In this document: positions 1 through 10,000 of the stretch, piece by piece | How positions within the stretch are numbered: position 1 is the first letter of the stretch | How the letters are laid out: each line of letters starts with the position of its first letter | Assembly: GCA_012523305.1 (NCBI GenBank) | Contig: JAAYIV010000056.1 | Location: 1-49,778, forward strand | Reading direction: 5' to 3' | Length of the DNA stretch: 49,778 bases | DNA from: Spirochaetales bacterium | GTDB taxonomy: Bacteria > Spirochaetota > Spirochaetia > Sphaerochaetales > Sphaerochaetaceae | Notes under the pieces: generated by a model | Databases searched by the model: none | Seen by the model: the letters and a program-made list of their open reading frames with translations, nothing else | Told to the model about the DNA's origin: nothing | Position numbers and translations under genes: made by a program

Positions 1-19
1 CTCCTTGCGGCTTATCACC

Positions 20-598
20 TCATGGATTGACCATAAGGCTCTCCATGATCAATTCAGTCATAACATTTAATAGCTGTGGAAAATATTCAATACCTATCTC
101 TTCTTTATGAACATCAACATTCATGATCGCAGTGAAAATCTTCATGATCATCGTGCTGTCAATGTCGTCACGTATGACGTTCTGTTGCTGCCATTGTTTT
201 ACCAAATCCAAAAAGTAATCATAGAGAAATTCTGTCGATTGACTCCCATGTTCTTCTCGAAACAATTTTTCGATCTTTGCGAACACTTTCTTATCGTACC
301 ATTCGACTAAAATCGGATTGGTCCTAAATCCTTCTGAATTCAAAGCCATCATGTGCGATATCACCTCCAAAGGCTTTTGTCGCATATCGATTACCGTAAG
401 ACACTGTTTTTTTAGCTTTATATTTTCTTCAAGGAATATCTCAAAGAAAAGCTTCTCTTTTGAAGGGTAATATGAATAGAACGTACCGACTGCCACATTA
501 GCCTTTTCGGTTATCATTGCAATATTTGTATCTTTAAATCCATTTATAATAAATAATTCTTTAGCACAATCATAGATTACGGCCTTTTTATCATCCAT
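20..598 (-). CDS. TetR/AcrR family transcriptional regulator
   Basis: A 192-residue protein of normal TetR length. The N-terminal 50 residues hold the family's helix-turn-helix: a helix with AKELFIINGF, then ITEKANVAVGTFYSYYPSKEKLF, where GTFYSYYPSKE is the hallmark recognition segment. The C-terminal part (about 55-192) is the variable ligand and dimer domain, so the effector cannot be read from the sequence. The ATG is preceded by AGGAATG about ten bases away. A perfect 26-bp inverted repeat lies immediately upstream of the ribosome binding site, so autoregulation is likely. Possible targets in view are its own gene, the membrane protein upstream of it on the same strand, and perhaps the molybdenum hydroxylase operon, whose upstream region carries similar half-sites. 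Family assignment is firm; the targets are inference. Confidence 0.93.
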   Translation of the reverse strand: MDDKKAVIYDCAKELFIINGFKDTNIAMITEKANVAVGTFYSYYPSKEKLFFEIFLEENIKLKKQCLTVIDMRQKPLEVISHMMALNSEGFRTNPILVEWYDKKVFAKIEKLFREEHGSQSTEFLYDYFLDLVKQWQQQNVIRDDIDSTMIMKIFTAIMNVDVHKEEIGIEYFPQLLNVMTELIMESLMVNP

Positions 599-605
599 AC
601 TGCAT

Positions 606-640
606 TCCTATTGAATGAATTTTAATATATTCATTCATTA
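606..640 (-). promoter_or_regulatory. Candidate TetR operator: 9-8-9 perfect palindrome
   Basis: TGAATGAAT at 612-620 is matched by ATTCATTCA at 629-637 around an 8-bp AT-rich spacer. The site ends about 14 bases before the tetR start codon, next to the AGGA ribosome binding site. Size, symmetry and position fit an autoregulatory TetR operator; binding by this regulator is inferred. Confidence 0.6.
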
Positions 641-701
641 CATACCTCAACATCATCTGTCAATATGATTGGATGGAAAATCGATAGTATTCTTGAGAAA
701 T

Positions 702-2081
702 TTATCTAAACCCAAATAGTGGTCCGAAAGCGATCACGACGAAAGTCGCCCATATCGCATACGCATCGAGGAATTTCATTTGCATCACCACTACGTTCTT
801 GTATTTGTCTTTCTTCGCCATATAACGACCATAGTGGATTGCAAGCAGTACGAGATTAACCAGCATAATGACATTTTCCCCCAATACAGCCAACTTATTG
901 GCGGAAATGCCGTATGATGACAAACGGATGAGTATGCCTGACAGGGCAATCAGATCCGCGATTATCGCCGCGATGACCATGGCGAATGTCAGGATATCCC
1001 AAAATTTTGATTTGTCCGGATATGCCTGGTCTTTGGCACTCATGGCATAGAGATTGAGGGCAAGTACGAATGCAATGATAATATCAAACCAAAGCAGTAA
1101 CGTTCTTTGTTCGATAGCAGCATTTGGTGTGATGAGAAATGCGACGATCAAGCTGACAATTACAATTAAGAACAGTGGGATAAAGATTTTTGCCAAGATC
1201 GGTGCAATTCCTTCGTGCAAGGCCTTTTTTTGTTCAACCAGATACACTGCGATCATCGCGATACCAAACAACCCGAAGGGGAGTATCCATGTTGTTAAAA
1301 ATCCTGAAATATCTATTTTTATCAGATCGAACGTTCCCACCGTGAGTCCGATGAGCACCATGGCCCCCAATACAATCAGTATGGTGTGGATAAATGTTTC
1401 ACCGACACAGCGGATGTAATTCAACCTGGTCTCTGGTTCGGTCCATCCGATAGAAGAAGTGGTAATACTTTGGTCCCGATTGTATTTTTTATTGGGCCCG
1501 CCATAGAAATACATCATGATATATAAAAGACTGATCGGAAGATGCAACACCATGAGGAGGCTTGTGTGATGCGGTTCATACGAAGGATAGAGATTGACAA
1601 ACAACGCGGCGATCGGAAAAGCTGCCAAGTAGACTAAACTCCTAGGTATTGGTAAAGATCGTTTCCATATGTAATAGATCGCTATCGGGAACAAAGCGAA
1701 CAATGCTGCATTCTTCATGTAGATCAAACCGTACGTATCAATATCACCATAGCCAAACAATGCTGGAAATTTTCCCAAAAGCCCGCCAAGAAGCGCTAAT
1801 CCGACCACGAATATCATTTCTCGTTTTCTATATCCTACGTCAGCTGTCTGTAATCGTGGCCATACGGTTTCCACAGGAGGGATGACGAATCGTTGTTCCG
1901 CGGCACTTATTCGTCGAGTGGAGATGATGAAAGCTTCTTCACCATCTAAACCTGTTTGTTCTAGAACTGATAGATCTGAACGTAGTTTTTCTTCCAGCGC
2001 ATCCAATGCAATAACATCATACGAACCGTTCTCATATAGATATCTTTTCCAACTTTGGATCTTCGCTTCAAGATCAAACAT
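702..2081 (-). CDS. Multi-pass membrane protein with cytoplasmic N-terminal helical domain (DUF4153-like)
   Basis: A 459-residue protein I cannot assign to a function. Residues 1-80 are soluble and helical, with the layout of a 'permease prefix' type domain (LEEKLRSDLSVLEQTGLDGEEAF). From about residue 88 there are roughly ten to eleven hydrophobic segments separated by short loops, ending close to the C terminus. No transport or enzymatic motif stands out. The overall plan resembles DUF4153-type membrane proteins, but that is a loose match. The start is supported by AAGGAA eight bases before the ATG. It is followed on the same strand by the tetR gene after a 103-bp gap that holds a palindromic operator, so the regulator may respond to something linked to this protein, although the two may be transcribed separately. 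Confidence 0.75.
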   Translation of the reverse strand: MFDLEAKIQSWKRYLYENGSYDVIALDALEEKLRSDLSVLEQTGLDGEEAFIISTRRISAAEQRFVIPPVETVWPRLQTADVGYRKREMIFVVGLALLGGLLGKFPALFGYGDIDTYGLIYMKNAALFALFPIAIYYIWKRSLPIPRSLVYLAAFPIAALFVNLYPSYEPHHTSLLMVLHLPISLLYIMMYFYGGPNKKYNRDQSITTSSIGWTEPETRLNYIRCVGETFIHTILIVLGAMVLIGLTVGTFDLIKIDISGFLTTWILPFGLFGIAMIAVYLVEQKKALHEGIAPILAKIFIPLFLIVIVSLIVAFLITPNAAIEQRTLLLWFDIIIAFVLALNLYAMSAKDQAYPDKSKFWDILTFAMVIAAIIADLIALSGILIRLSSYGISANKLAVLGENVIMLVNLVLLAIHYGRYMAKKDKYKNVVVMQMKFLDAYAIWATFVVIAFGPLFGFR

Positions 2082-2397
2082 ACTTTATTCCTTTCCAAAC
2101 ACTATGGCTGACATTCATTTGTCCACCATCGATGACATCTCCCAATAGTATATGTATTTTCCATGACGATTACCAGAAGATAGTATTTTCATGACTTTTA
2201 CAGAAAATATTTTACATCCTTCTTTGAAATTATTTTAATTCATAGTAAATTGGTAGTGATATGACCTAATGAATACAACATCATGCTGTTTCATTCATTT
2301 TTATGTTCATTAAGTACATCATATCTTGTAAAATGATATGTGCAACCTGCACCAAGGTGCAGTTTATGTAAATTGCCAATCCTTCGAGGAGGGAGTA
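2082..2397 (+). promoter_or_regulatory. Divergent regulatory region between membrane protein and molybdenum hydroxylase operon
   Basis: This 316-bp gene-free stretch must hold the promoters of both flanking units. It contains AATGAAT (2268-2274) and ATTCATT (2293-2299), inverted 7-mers that share the core of the TetR palindrome at 612-637, and a further TTCATT at 2306-2311. It also holds the perfect palindrome listed separately at 2347-2362. The AGGAGGG ribosome binding site of the operon lies just before 2398. No reading frame in it looks coding. Confidence 0.5.
2347..2362 (+). promoter_or_regulatory. 16-bp perfect palindrome in leader of the molybdenum hydroxylase operon
   Basis: CTGCACC and GGTGCAG are separated by AA, giving a 16-bp perfect palindrome about 36 bases before the first start codon. 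As DNA it could be an operator; as RNA it would fold into a GC-rich hairpin. It is not followed by a T tract, so a simple terminator is unlikely. It resembles none of the riboswitch classes I can recognise. Confidence 0.5.
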
Positions 2398-4686
2398 ATG
2401 GATATAATCGGAGCACCCTTGAAAAGAGTGGATGCTAAGGAAAAGACCACCGGGCAGGCAAAATATACTGGAGATTTGGTACCTCGCAATGCATTAGTCG
2501 CGAAAGTACTGCATAGTACCATTGGCAATGGAATAGTCAAATCCTTCGATTTGACTGAAGCATGGAAAGTACCTGACATTGTTGATATCGTGACGTGCTT
2601 TGACGTTCCTGACATTCAATTCCCGACAGCCGGGCATCCATGGTCAACCGATAAAAAACATCAAGATATCGCAGATAGGAAGCTCTTGAATACAAGAGTT
2701 CGTTTTTATGGTGATGATATCGCCGCGGTCATTGCTGAAAATGAATTGGCGGCAAGAGAAGCTCTCAGAAAGATAAAGGTAACTTACGAAGAATTTGAAC
2801 CGGTGATCACTGTAGAGGATGCGATGAAACCAACTCGCATTCCGATACACGAAGAACGTCCTGACAATGTTGTTGTCCATTCATCATATGAAATCGGCTC
2901 TTATGAAGAAGCACGAAGAGAACCCGGCTTGATAAAAATCGAAGGTGATTACGAGACGCCCATTGTACAACATTGCCATATCGAGAAAGCCCTCTCTTTC
3001 GCGTATATCGAATCTGGAAAGATTGTTGTGGTCAGCGCAACACAGATTCCCCATATCATACGTCGGATATGCTCACAAGCTTTAGGTGTCGGATTTGGCG
3101 ATATTAGGATAATCAAACCATACCTCGGCGGCGGATTTGGCAATCGTCAAGACGCGCTTACAGAACCGCTTAATGCATTTCTCGCTACACGGGTTGCCGG
3201 ACGTCCTGTCAAACTCGAATATACACGGGAAGAGACTTTCAATTGTACTCGCGTGCGTCATGCGATGAAATTCCATATCGAGTCATACGTGAGAACCGAT
3301 GGTTCATTTGCAGCCCGTTCAATAATCGCCTATTCCAATCAAGGTGCGTATGCTTCCCATGCGCATGCGTTGGTGGCAAATGCAATTAATGGATTCAGGA
3401 TGATGTATCCTGTCGGAGCAATCAAGGGAGAAGCTTATACCGTATACACGAATCTGCCGACTGCCGGCGCAATGCGTGCCTATGGTATTCCGCAAATCGG
3501 CTTCGCACTGGAAGCCCATGTTGACGATATCGTAGCAAAGACGGGGTTCGACCCAATCGAATTCAGAAAGACGAACATGATGAAGCTTGGGTACGTAGAC
3601 TCCCTCACCACGATCACTTGTCATTCGACAGGTTTGGCGGAATGTATCGACAAGGGCGAACGGTATTTGAATTACACGGAAAAAAGGAACACATATAAAA
3701 ATCAATCGGGTCCGATAAGAAAAGGTGTCGGCATGGCAATCTTCTGTTACAAAACCGGAGTCTATCCGATCAGCCTGGAAACAGCCGCATGCAGGATGGT
3801 GCTCAATCAGGATGGCTCATTTCAATTGCAGGTCGGGGCAACGGAAATAGGACAAGGTGCTGATACCGTATTTGTCCAAATGGCTGCCCATACTGTTGGA
3901 GTGACAGTCGATAAAGTACATCTTATTAGCAAGCAAGATACTGACGTGACCCCCTACGATTCCGGTGCCTATGCTTCAAGGCAAACGTACGTGTCGGGAA
4001 TGGCGGTAAAGAAAACCGCTGAATCACTGAAGGCAAAGATTCTTGATTTCGCTGGATTCATGCTCCACAAGGACCCATGGGACCTTGATATCAAAGAAAA
4101 CTTCATTGTTCACAAGCATAAAGAGGAGCATCTGCTTTCGGTAGCTGAAGTAGCTATCGAATCTTGTTATAGCCTTACAAACTCACAACATATCGCTGCG
4201 GAAGAATCCCACCATTGTTCTGATAATACGTATGCGTTCGGCGTATGTTTCGCAGAAATTGAAGTTGATATCCCTATGTGTCAGATCAAGGTCCTCGACA
4301 TTATCAACGTGCATGACTCTGGTAAGATAATCAATCGACAAACCGCAGAGGGACAAGTTCACGGCGGAATGAGCATGGGACTCGGTTATGGACTGTCCGA
4401 AATTTTGAAATTCGATCCGAAAACTGGAAAAATGTTGAACGGAAACCTGTTGGATTATAAATTGATGACGCCGATTGACACTCCCGATCTTCATGCTGAT
4501 TTCGTTGAAACAAATGATCCGACAGGTCCGTACGGAAACAAAGCTCTTGGCGAACCACCGGTGATTCCAGTCGCTCCGGCATTGCGGAATGCGCTATTCA
4601 ACGCGACAGGCGTGGCAATGGATTCGATTCCTTTGAATCCTGAGAAATTATTCTTCGCATTTGAACATGCAGGGCTTTATAAATAG
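2398..4686 (+). CDS. Xanthine dehydrogenase family, molybdopterin-binding (large) subunit
   Basis: The catalytic subunit of a xanthine dehydrogenase/aldehyde oxidase type hydroxylase, 762 residues. The N-terminal a/b hammerhead domain (about 1-130) includes RVDAKEKTTGQAKYTGD. The MoCo domains follow with the classic YLGGGFGNRQD stretch, the GAMRAYGIPQIGFALEAH segment, a GATEIGQGADT loop and the C-terminal GNKALGEPPVIPVAPA, whose glutamate in GEPP is the catalytic base position. The frame stays open 20 codons further upstream, but AGGAGGG sits seven bases before the ATG at 2398 and the product then begins MDIIGAPLKRVDA, as family members do. It heads an operon with the FAD and 2Fe-2S subunits. 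The substrate is not certain: a purine or another N-heterocycle is most likely. Confidence 0.93.
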   Translation: MDIIGAPLKRVDAKEKTTGQAKYTGDLVPRNALVAKVLHSTIGNGIVKSFDLTEAWKVPDIVDIVTCFDVPDIQFPTAGHPWSTDKKHQDIADRKLLNTRVRFYGDDIAAVIAENELAAREALRKIKVTYEEFEPVITVEDAMKPTRIPIHEERPDNVVVHSSYEIGSYEEARREPGLIKIEGDYETPIVQHCHIEKALSFAYIESGKIVVVSATQIPHIIRRICSQALGVGFGDIRIIKPYLGGGFGNRQDALTEPLNAFLATRVAGRPVKLEYTREETFNCTRVRHAMKFHIESYVRTDGSFAARSIIAYSNQGAYASHAHALVANAINGFRMMYPVGAIKGEAYTVYTNLPTAGAMRAYGIPQIGFALEAHVDDIVAKTGFDPIEFRKTNMMKLGYVDSLTTITCHSTGLAECIDKGERYLNYTEKRNTYKNQSGPIRKGVGMAIFCYKTGVYPISLETAACRMVLNQDGSFQLQVGATEIGQGADTVFVQMAAHTVGVTVDKVHLISKQDTDVTPYDSGAYASRQTYVSGMAVKKTAESLKAKILDFAGFMLHKDPWDLDIKENFIVHKHKEEHLLSVAEVAIESCYSLTNSQHIAAEESHHCSDNTYAFGVCFAEIEVDIPMCQIKVLDIINVHDSGKIINRQTAEGQVHGGMSMGLGYGLSEILKFDPKTGKMLNGNLLDYKLMTPIDTPDLHADFVETNDPTGPYGNKALGEPPVIPVAPALRNALFNATGVAMDSIPLNPEKLFFAFEHAGLYK

Positions 4687-4696
4687 GGGGATGAGC

Positions 4697-5584
4697 ATGT
4701 ACGATTTTAATACGTTATATGAAGCAAAAACAGTAAAAGAAGCTCTCATCCTTCGTAATGAACACCCTGAAGCTTTGATTCTGGCTGGCGGGAGCGATAT
4801 CCTGATAAAACTACACGAAGGTAAGCTTTCTGGGTGTGACCTTATCAACATATTCGGTCTAGACCAATTGCGTGGCATTACGATGGAACCAGACGGGTCT
4901 ATTATCATCCGTCCCTTGTGTAGTTTTACTGATGTTGCGACACATCCGTTGATTCTTGAACACATTCCTGTGCTCGGTGAAGCTGTGAATCAGATCGGAG
5001 GGCCGCAAATCAGAAATATCGGTACAATCGGTGGCAATATCTGCAATGGCGTAACCAGTGCGGATTCTGCTTCTACATTGAAAGCCTACGACGCGTCTCT
5101 TGAATTGACCAGCGTTGATGGGATTCGGATCCTTCCGTACGCTGAATTTAACTTTGGTCCGGGGAAAGTTGATTTGAAGCAAAATGAAATCCTCACCGGT
5201 ATTCGTATTAGTAAAGAGAGTTGGGAACATACGTATGGTCATTACATCAAGTATGCAATGCGTAAGGCGATGGATATCGCTACGTTAGGTTGTTCAGTAA
5301 ACGTACGTCTTTCAGATGATAAGAACACCATCGATCGGTTCCGTATCGCTTTCGGGGTCGCCGCACCTACCCCCATACGCTCGGTAACAGCCGAAGCCAG
5401 TGCAAACGGACATGCATTGGATGATGAACTGCTACACATGGTCGGAGAAGGTTCCCTTGTCGATGTTATGCCACGAAGCAGTTGGAGAGCTTCAAAGGAA
5501 TTCAGACTCCATTTAGTAAAAGAGCTCGCTCGCCGTGCAACAATTGCTGCAATTGAAAAAGCAGGAGGCAAGATCAATGGCTAG
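4697..5584 (+). CDS. Xanthine dehydrogenase family, FAD-binding subunit
   Basis: The middle subunit that carries FAD between the 2Fe-2S clusters and NAD+ or another acceptor, 295 residues. It shows the family's FAD signatures: ALILAGGSDILIKL near residue 25-40 and GGPQIRNIGTIGGNICNG near 100-120, followed by the C-terminal CO-dehydrogenase flavoprotein-type domain. It begins 10 bases after the large subunit. An upstream in-frame ATG would overlap the previous gene; AGGGGG at 4685-4690 is well spaced for the ATG at 4697 (an ATG at 4691 is too close). The 3' end overlaps the next gene by 8 bases, so the subunits are probably translationally coupled and made in fixed ratio. Confidence 0.92.
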   Translation: MYDFNTLYEAKTVKEALILRNEHPEALILAGGSDILIKLHEGKLSGCDLINIFGLDQLRGITMEPDGSIIIRPLCSFTDVATHPLILEHIPVLGEAVNQIGGPQIRNIGTIGGNICNGVTSADSASTLKAYDASLELTSVDGIRILPYAEFNFGPGKVDLKQNEILTGIRISKESWEHTYGHYIKYAMRKAMDIATLGCSVNVRLSDDKNTIDRFRIAFGVAAPTPIRSVTAEASANGHALDDELLHMVGEGSLVDVMPRSSWRASKEFRLHLVKELARRATIAAIEKAGGKING

Positions 5585-6071
5585 GAAATTAGTTTCATGT
5601 ACCGTAAACGGAACAAAAAGACACTATCATATTGATGTTCGCGCGTCATTATCAGACATGCTTCGCAACGAAGAAGGTCTCGATAGTATTAAACATGGGT
5701 GTGATGTCGGAGAATGCGGTGCTTGTACTGTCTTAATCGACGGTAAACCGTTCAACTCCTGCATCTATTTGGCTATTTGGGCTGAAGGTAAATCAATATT
5801 GACTGTCGAAGGGCTTAACGATGTAAAAACCGGCATCTCTGATATCCAACAGGCATTTATTGATGCCGGTGCCGTACAATGCGGATTCTGTACTCCCGGA
5901 TTTATCATGGCTTCGATTCCAATTATTGAAAGCGACAAACCCGCTAGCAGAGATGAAATCAGACGTCAAGTCGCAGGGAATCTTTGCAGATGTACAGGCT
6001 ATGAAAAAATTGTCGATGCAATTGAAAAGACTCAAAAGAAACGAATTGCTGAACGAAAATCTAGTTCATAA
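5577..6071 (+). CDS. Xanthine dehydrogenase family, 2Fe-2S subunit
   Basis: The small iron-sulfur subunit, 164 residues, typical for stand-alone members. The N-terminal plant-type ferredoxin domain has GCDVGECGACTVLIDG with a later cysteine near FNSC. The C-terminal helical domain has CGFCTPGFIM and NLCRCTGYEKIVDAI, which bind the second cluster. The open frame begins at 5535, but AGGAGG at 5563-5568 precedes the ATG at 5577, and the product then starts at MARKLVSCTVNG. It overlaps the FAD subunit by 8 bases and is followed by a strong hairpin terminator, which closes the operon. No MoCo-insertion chaperone (XdhC/CoxI type) or MoCo biosynthesis gene is in the window. Confidence 0.94.
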   Translation: MARKLVSCTVNGTKRHYHIDVRASLSDMLRNEEGLDSIKHGCDVGECGACTVLIDGKPFNSCIYLAIWAEGKSILTVEGLNDVKTGISDIQQAFIDAGAVQCGFCTPGFIMASIPIIESDKPASRDEIRRQVAGNLCRCTGYEKIVDAIEKTQKKRIAERKSSS

Positions 6072-6090
6072 TCAATCACATATCTCTTTC

Positions 6091-6130
6091 ATAGCAGAGA
6101 ACCTGAATGGTTTTCTGCTATTATTTTTAT
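6091..6130. terminator. Bidirectional rho-independent terminator
   Basis: A 13-bp stem with one G-T pair (6091-6103 with 6109-6121) and a 5-base loop, followed on the plus strand by TATTTTTAT. It sits between two convergent genes, closing the molybdenum hydroxylase operon and probably also serving the minus-strand flavoprotein gene. Confidence 0.88.
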
Positions 6131-6750
6131 CATCGAATAAAATTAGTTTTATAACCCCGTTCTGTTATCGGTCGTTCTATTTCTCTTGATGCCAATTCTA
6201 TGCAGCGAAGTAGCCAACCTAAATTTTCCCCAAGATTTCGCATCACTTGGAGGCCTTCCAGATCTTGGGCGACTTCTTCCGGAGTATTACCGTGAACACT
6301 GTTCCAATAGGTGGATGAAACCACCGGCATTTGGCTGATGGTAAAATATTTATTCAATCTGTCAAAGGCCGCGCTCGCTCCGCCTCTTCTGCATGATACG
6401 ACCGAAGCCCCTGGTTTTAATGCCAGATCTTTTGATACGATTCTGAACAGGCGGTCGTAGAAAGCGCATGCACTACCGCATGCAGATGCATAATGAACCG
6501 GCGAACTTAATATCAATGCATCAAAGACCAAAGCTTTTGATGCAGCTTCGTTTACCTTGTCATCACTAAATTTACAGGCTTTATGGGAAGTGCAATATCC
6601 ACATCCTACACATCCGTGAATTGCTTCTTCACCTATCCATAGTATTTCGCTTTCAATCCCTTGCAGTGATAAACTTTTGGACACTTCGTTTAATGCTGTG
6701 TAGGTACATCCCTTTTCATGCGGGCTTCCATTGATCATCAAAACTTGCAT
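6130..6750 (-). CDS. NAD(P)H-dependent FMN reductase / iron-sulfur flavoprotein-like oxidoreductase
   Basis: A 206-residue flavodoxin-fold protein. MQVLMINGSPHEKGCTYTAL is the FMN-phosphate loop of the NADPH-dependent FMN reductase family; SSPVHYASACGSACAFYDR is the second flavin loop. Around residues 46-60, CVGCGYCTSHKACKF gives four cysteines, as in iron-sulfur flavoproteins, so a small Fe-S cluster or zinc site is possible but not shown. The start is chosen from GGAGG at 6756-6760 on the minus strand: it is five bases before the ATG at 6750, whereas the longer frame would begin inside the ribosome binding site. It converges on the molybdenum hydroxylase operon and need not be functionally linked to it. 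Confidence 0.85.
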   Translation of the reverse strand: MQVLMINGSPHEKGCTYTALNEVSKSLSLQGIESEILWIGEEAIHGCVGCGYCTSHKACKFSDDKVNEAASKALVFDALILSSPVHYASACGSACAFYDRLFRIVSKDLALKPGASVVSCRRGGASAAFDRLNKYFTISQMPVVSSTYWNSVHGNTPEEVAQDLEGLQVMRNLGENLGWLLRCIELASREIERPITERGYKTNFIR

Positions 6751-6762
6751 CATATCCTCCAT

Positions 6763-7017
6763 ATATGTTTTTTTCTATCATACCAAATATATGTTCAAGA
6801 AGACAAAGGCGAATACGATCTCACCGATAATGTACGTAGCGGTGAATAGTTCAGGATGTTGGCTGCCAAACCTGAAGATATCCGGTTGAATTGATGTGTA
6901 AAAAATATGGCACCATAGGACGGAATCGGAACCGGTCCTTATGGAAACACATACCGGTCGATGATTACGGGATATTGTTGGTTGCTGAGAAATAAATGAA
7001 ATAGACTGACATACATC
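6763..7017. other. Intergenic stretch without recognised gene
   Basis: About 255 bases between the kinase gene and the flavoprotein gene, both on the minus strand. It should contain the flavoprotein promoter. An imperfect inverted repeat near 6924-6942 (CCATAGGAC against GTCCTTATGG, with one unpaired base) could end the kinase transcript, but no T tract follows it. No coding frame was recognised. Confidence 0.3.
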
Positions 7018-10000
7018 TCAACCAGTCTCATCCTGTTCATCCGAAAAATCGGCATCAGCACTGAGAATCCTGTCCATCTCGTCAAGAACTCCTTGCGTAT
7101 ATTCACCGAAATCAAACAATGTTTTCAATCGGTTGAACAAAGGCCTTACAAAATGTCTTAACTGGCTCTGGTCTTTCTCCATCGGTGTTTCACTTTGTAG
7201 AGCCAAGACGGTTACCGCGGAGGGAGAATAATACGTACCGACTTCTTCAAATCCGAATTTTTTGTATAGCTTGATTGTCTTGACATCGTCAGCGAAGACA
7301 TCAATTATCAAGTCTTTGATCCCTTTGCTTCGAGCAAGAAGAAAAACGAGTACTATCAACCCTAATGACACCAAGGAATTTCTCATGTCGGGTAATACCG
7401 CCAATCGAAGAATTTCCGAACAATGTTTCGATTTCACGACCGAACTCACATCAAAATAATTCGATATGGGCAACGGCCAGAGTTTTTCCGAAGTCATCAA
7501 TGATACCGTCCCAACAGGGTGTAAGCCCCTGAATGCCAGTATATGGGTCGCTTTTTCATCCTCGGCCCGATGGATCGTACCTTCCAGATACCCTTTTTCT
7601 CCAACAAGAACTTTTCTTTGGAGAAAAAACACATCATTCATCCCCGCTTGGTCGGTAACCAATGAAAAACTGATCGCGTCACGCGAATCATCGCTCAAAG
7701 GGAAAATTATCGTAAATTCAGAACCGACATCTTCTTCACTTTTTACTCTAATCCGGCCTCCCATTTTCTCCACGATGCTGTAACAATTAGAAAGCCCCAA
7801 GCCGGTACCTTTCCCCGGGGATTTGGTAGTGAAAAATGGAGTAAATATTTGATTGAGGTTCTTTTCGGGGATACCGCAACCGGTATCTCCAATTTTTATA
7901 AAAACAAAATCATTTTTCTCGATACAAGTAAGGGTCAAAGTTCCTTTCCCATCCATCGCTTGAATTGCATTTACAATGATATTCAAGAATAGTTGCTGTA
8001 ATTCGCTTTCATTCGCTTCAATCGTTGGCAGCGCATGGTAGTTGCGAATTATGTTGATGTTCTGAGCCTCTGTTCCTCGAGTCGCTAATCTTAAAACAAA
8101 TTCAATGGTCCGAATTACTTCGAACTGTTGTTTTTCTTTTGTTTCTTCTTTTCGTGAGTAAATCGACAATTCCTTAATCACATCAGAAGCAGTTTGTGAG
8201 TACTTCAAGATATCCTCCAGATACTCACGATGAGGGTTTTGTTCATCGACCTCACCCAACATAATCTCTGCGGTTCCACTGATTCCTGCGAGTGGATTAT
8301 TAAGTTCATGGGCAATTCCAGCTGCTAACGTACCGATACCCGCCATCTTTTCAGCTCTTACGAGTTCTTGTTGAAGACTTCGTTGTTCGGTGATGTCATT
8401 GATTATTTCTATAAACACACTCTTAGAGTTCTCGGGAACCCTAACGTTATGAAATTGGAACGAATAGACTTTTTCTGCCACATCTGCTTCAGTTGCCTGG
8501 AGTACGCCTGTATGAAGACAATCGAGTGCCCGACAGAATACACACGGCCTTACCCTATGGAAGAATGCCCGGTAACATTTATTCCCGATCAGATTCTTTT
8601 TATTATTTCCAAAAAAACTAACTGCTGCGGTATTTGCTTCCTGAATAGTAAAATCGATATCAATCATACACACAGGAGAGGCTATCCCATTGAAAATCGC
8701 TTCGAGTTTGTTATTACTCATGGTCAGTTCATTGCCTTGAATCCGTAACTGCTCGAATGAAAGTGCATTCTTCAATGAAAGTGAACTTTGGGCTGCAAGA
8801 ATTTCTAGGGCTTCCAGCTCTATTTCAGTAATCAATGATTTTGTGTAATCATATCCAATGAGGATATATCCTGCTAATTGCTGCCTAAAGACCAATGGTA
8901 TGAGCACGTCAAGCTCAGGAAGGTGTTCACTGACTTTCAAACGTTGTTCCCCGGGACTAACATTGATGATGGATGAGATATTATCACGCCGTAGTTGATG
9001 TAGCTTGTCTTCTACGTACCTAGGGAAAACAAATTCAATCTCATCTCCGATTGTCAATTTTGTAGGACATTTGTTGTTGGCTACCAGTTTGAATGTTTTA
9101 TCGCTATCGGGATTTTTAGCGACAAAGACCACCCATTCGGTTTTCAACCCGGTACTGAGGTTTTTTACAACTTCTTCTCCCAATTCCCCCAGATCAATAA
9201 TTGTGGTCAACTTCTTACTGAGATTCTTAATCGTTGTTTGATACGGGTGACGTTTAGGAATTACATAATTATCGATGATATAAGAAAGAAGATTCCTGAT
9301 CGGATGGATGATGATAACCGTTGCGATACCAAGAATCAGGGATAACTGTCCGACATCACCCGGAGCAAAATCCTTGTTGAACAGTTGGATCAAGAGGATA
9401 ATCAGGTAATAGGAAATCGAAGCGATTATCGCGAGGATCGTAGAATAGATGATACTTAATCCCAAACGGGAATAGTTGATTAATTTAAATTTATAAATCG
9501 TGTAAAAAAGGAGTAATGCATTGATGGTTGAAGCGAAAATATCTATCGGATACTTTCCCAACTCAGGGAAAACGTTGATAAGGATACCAGCCAGCATGAT
9601 CACTACCCCGATAAGAGGCAACAACAGATTCTTAAGACCTTTTTGGAGAGGTCTATGCTTTGATCCGAACAATAGGAAAAAAAGTGTAACGAAGATATAA
9701 ATATAACTAATCGAATACGCCAGGATCGCTCCGGATGTCAGTTGATAATAGAATATATTCTCAGATGTAAATCCAACTTCTTTCACGATAGATCCGGAGA
9801 AGTTGAGGTACATGAGCGGTATGATCAATAGATAGCTTAGGCCGATAAATATCCTGATCGGCCGATTTTGTATGTCTAGGATATCAATGATAAAATGACA
9901 TAATGCAAAAGGAGCTGAGAGCAATCCTACAAGCATGACCCTGTTCCAAAACAAAGGTGTCATAAGACTGCTATTAAGATGCATCATCATGGACCCGAAA

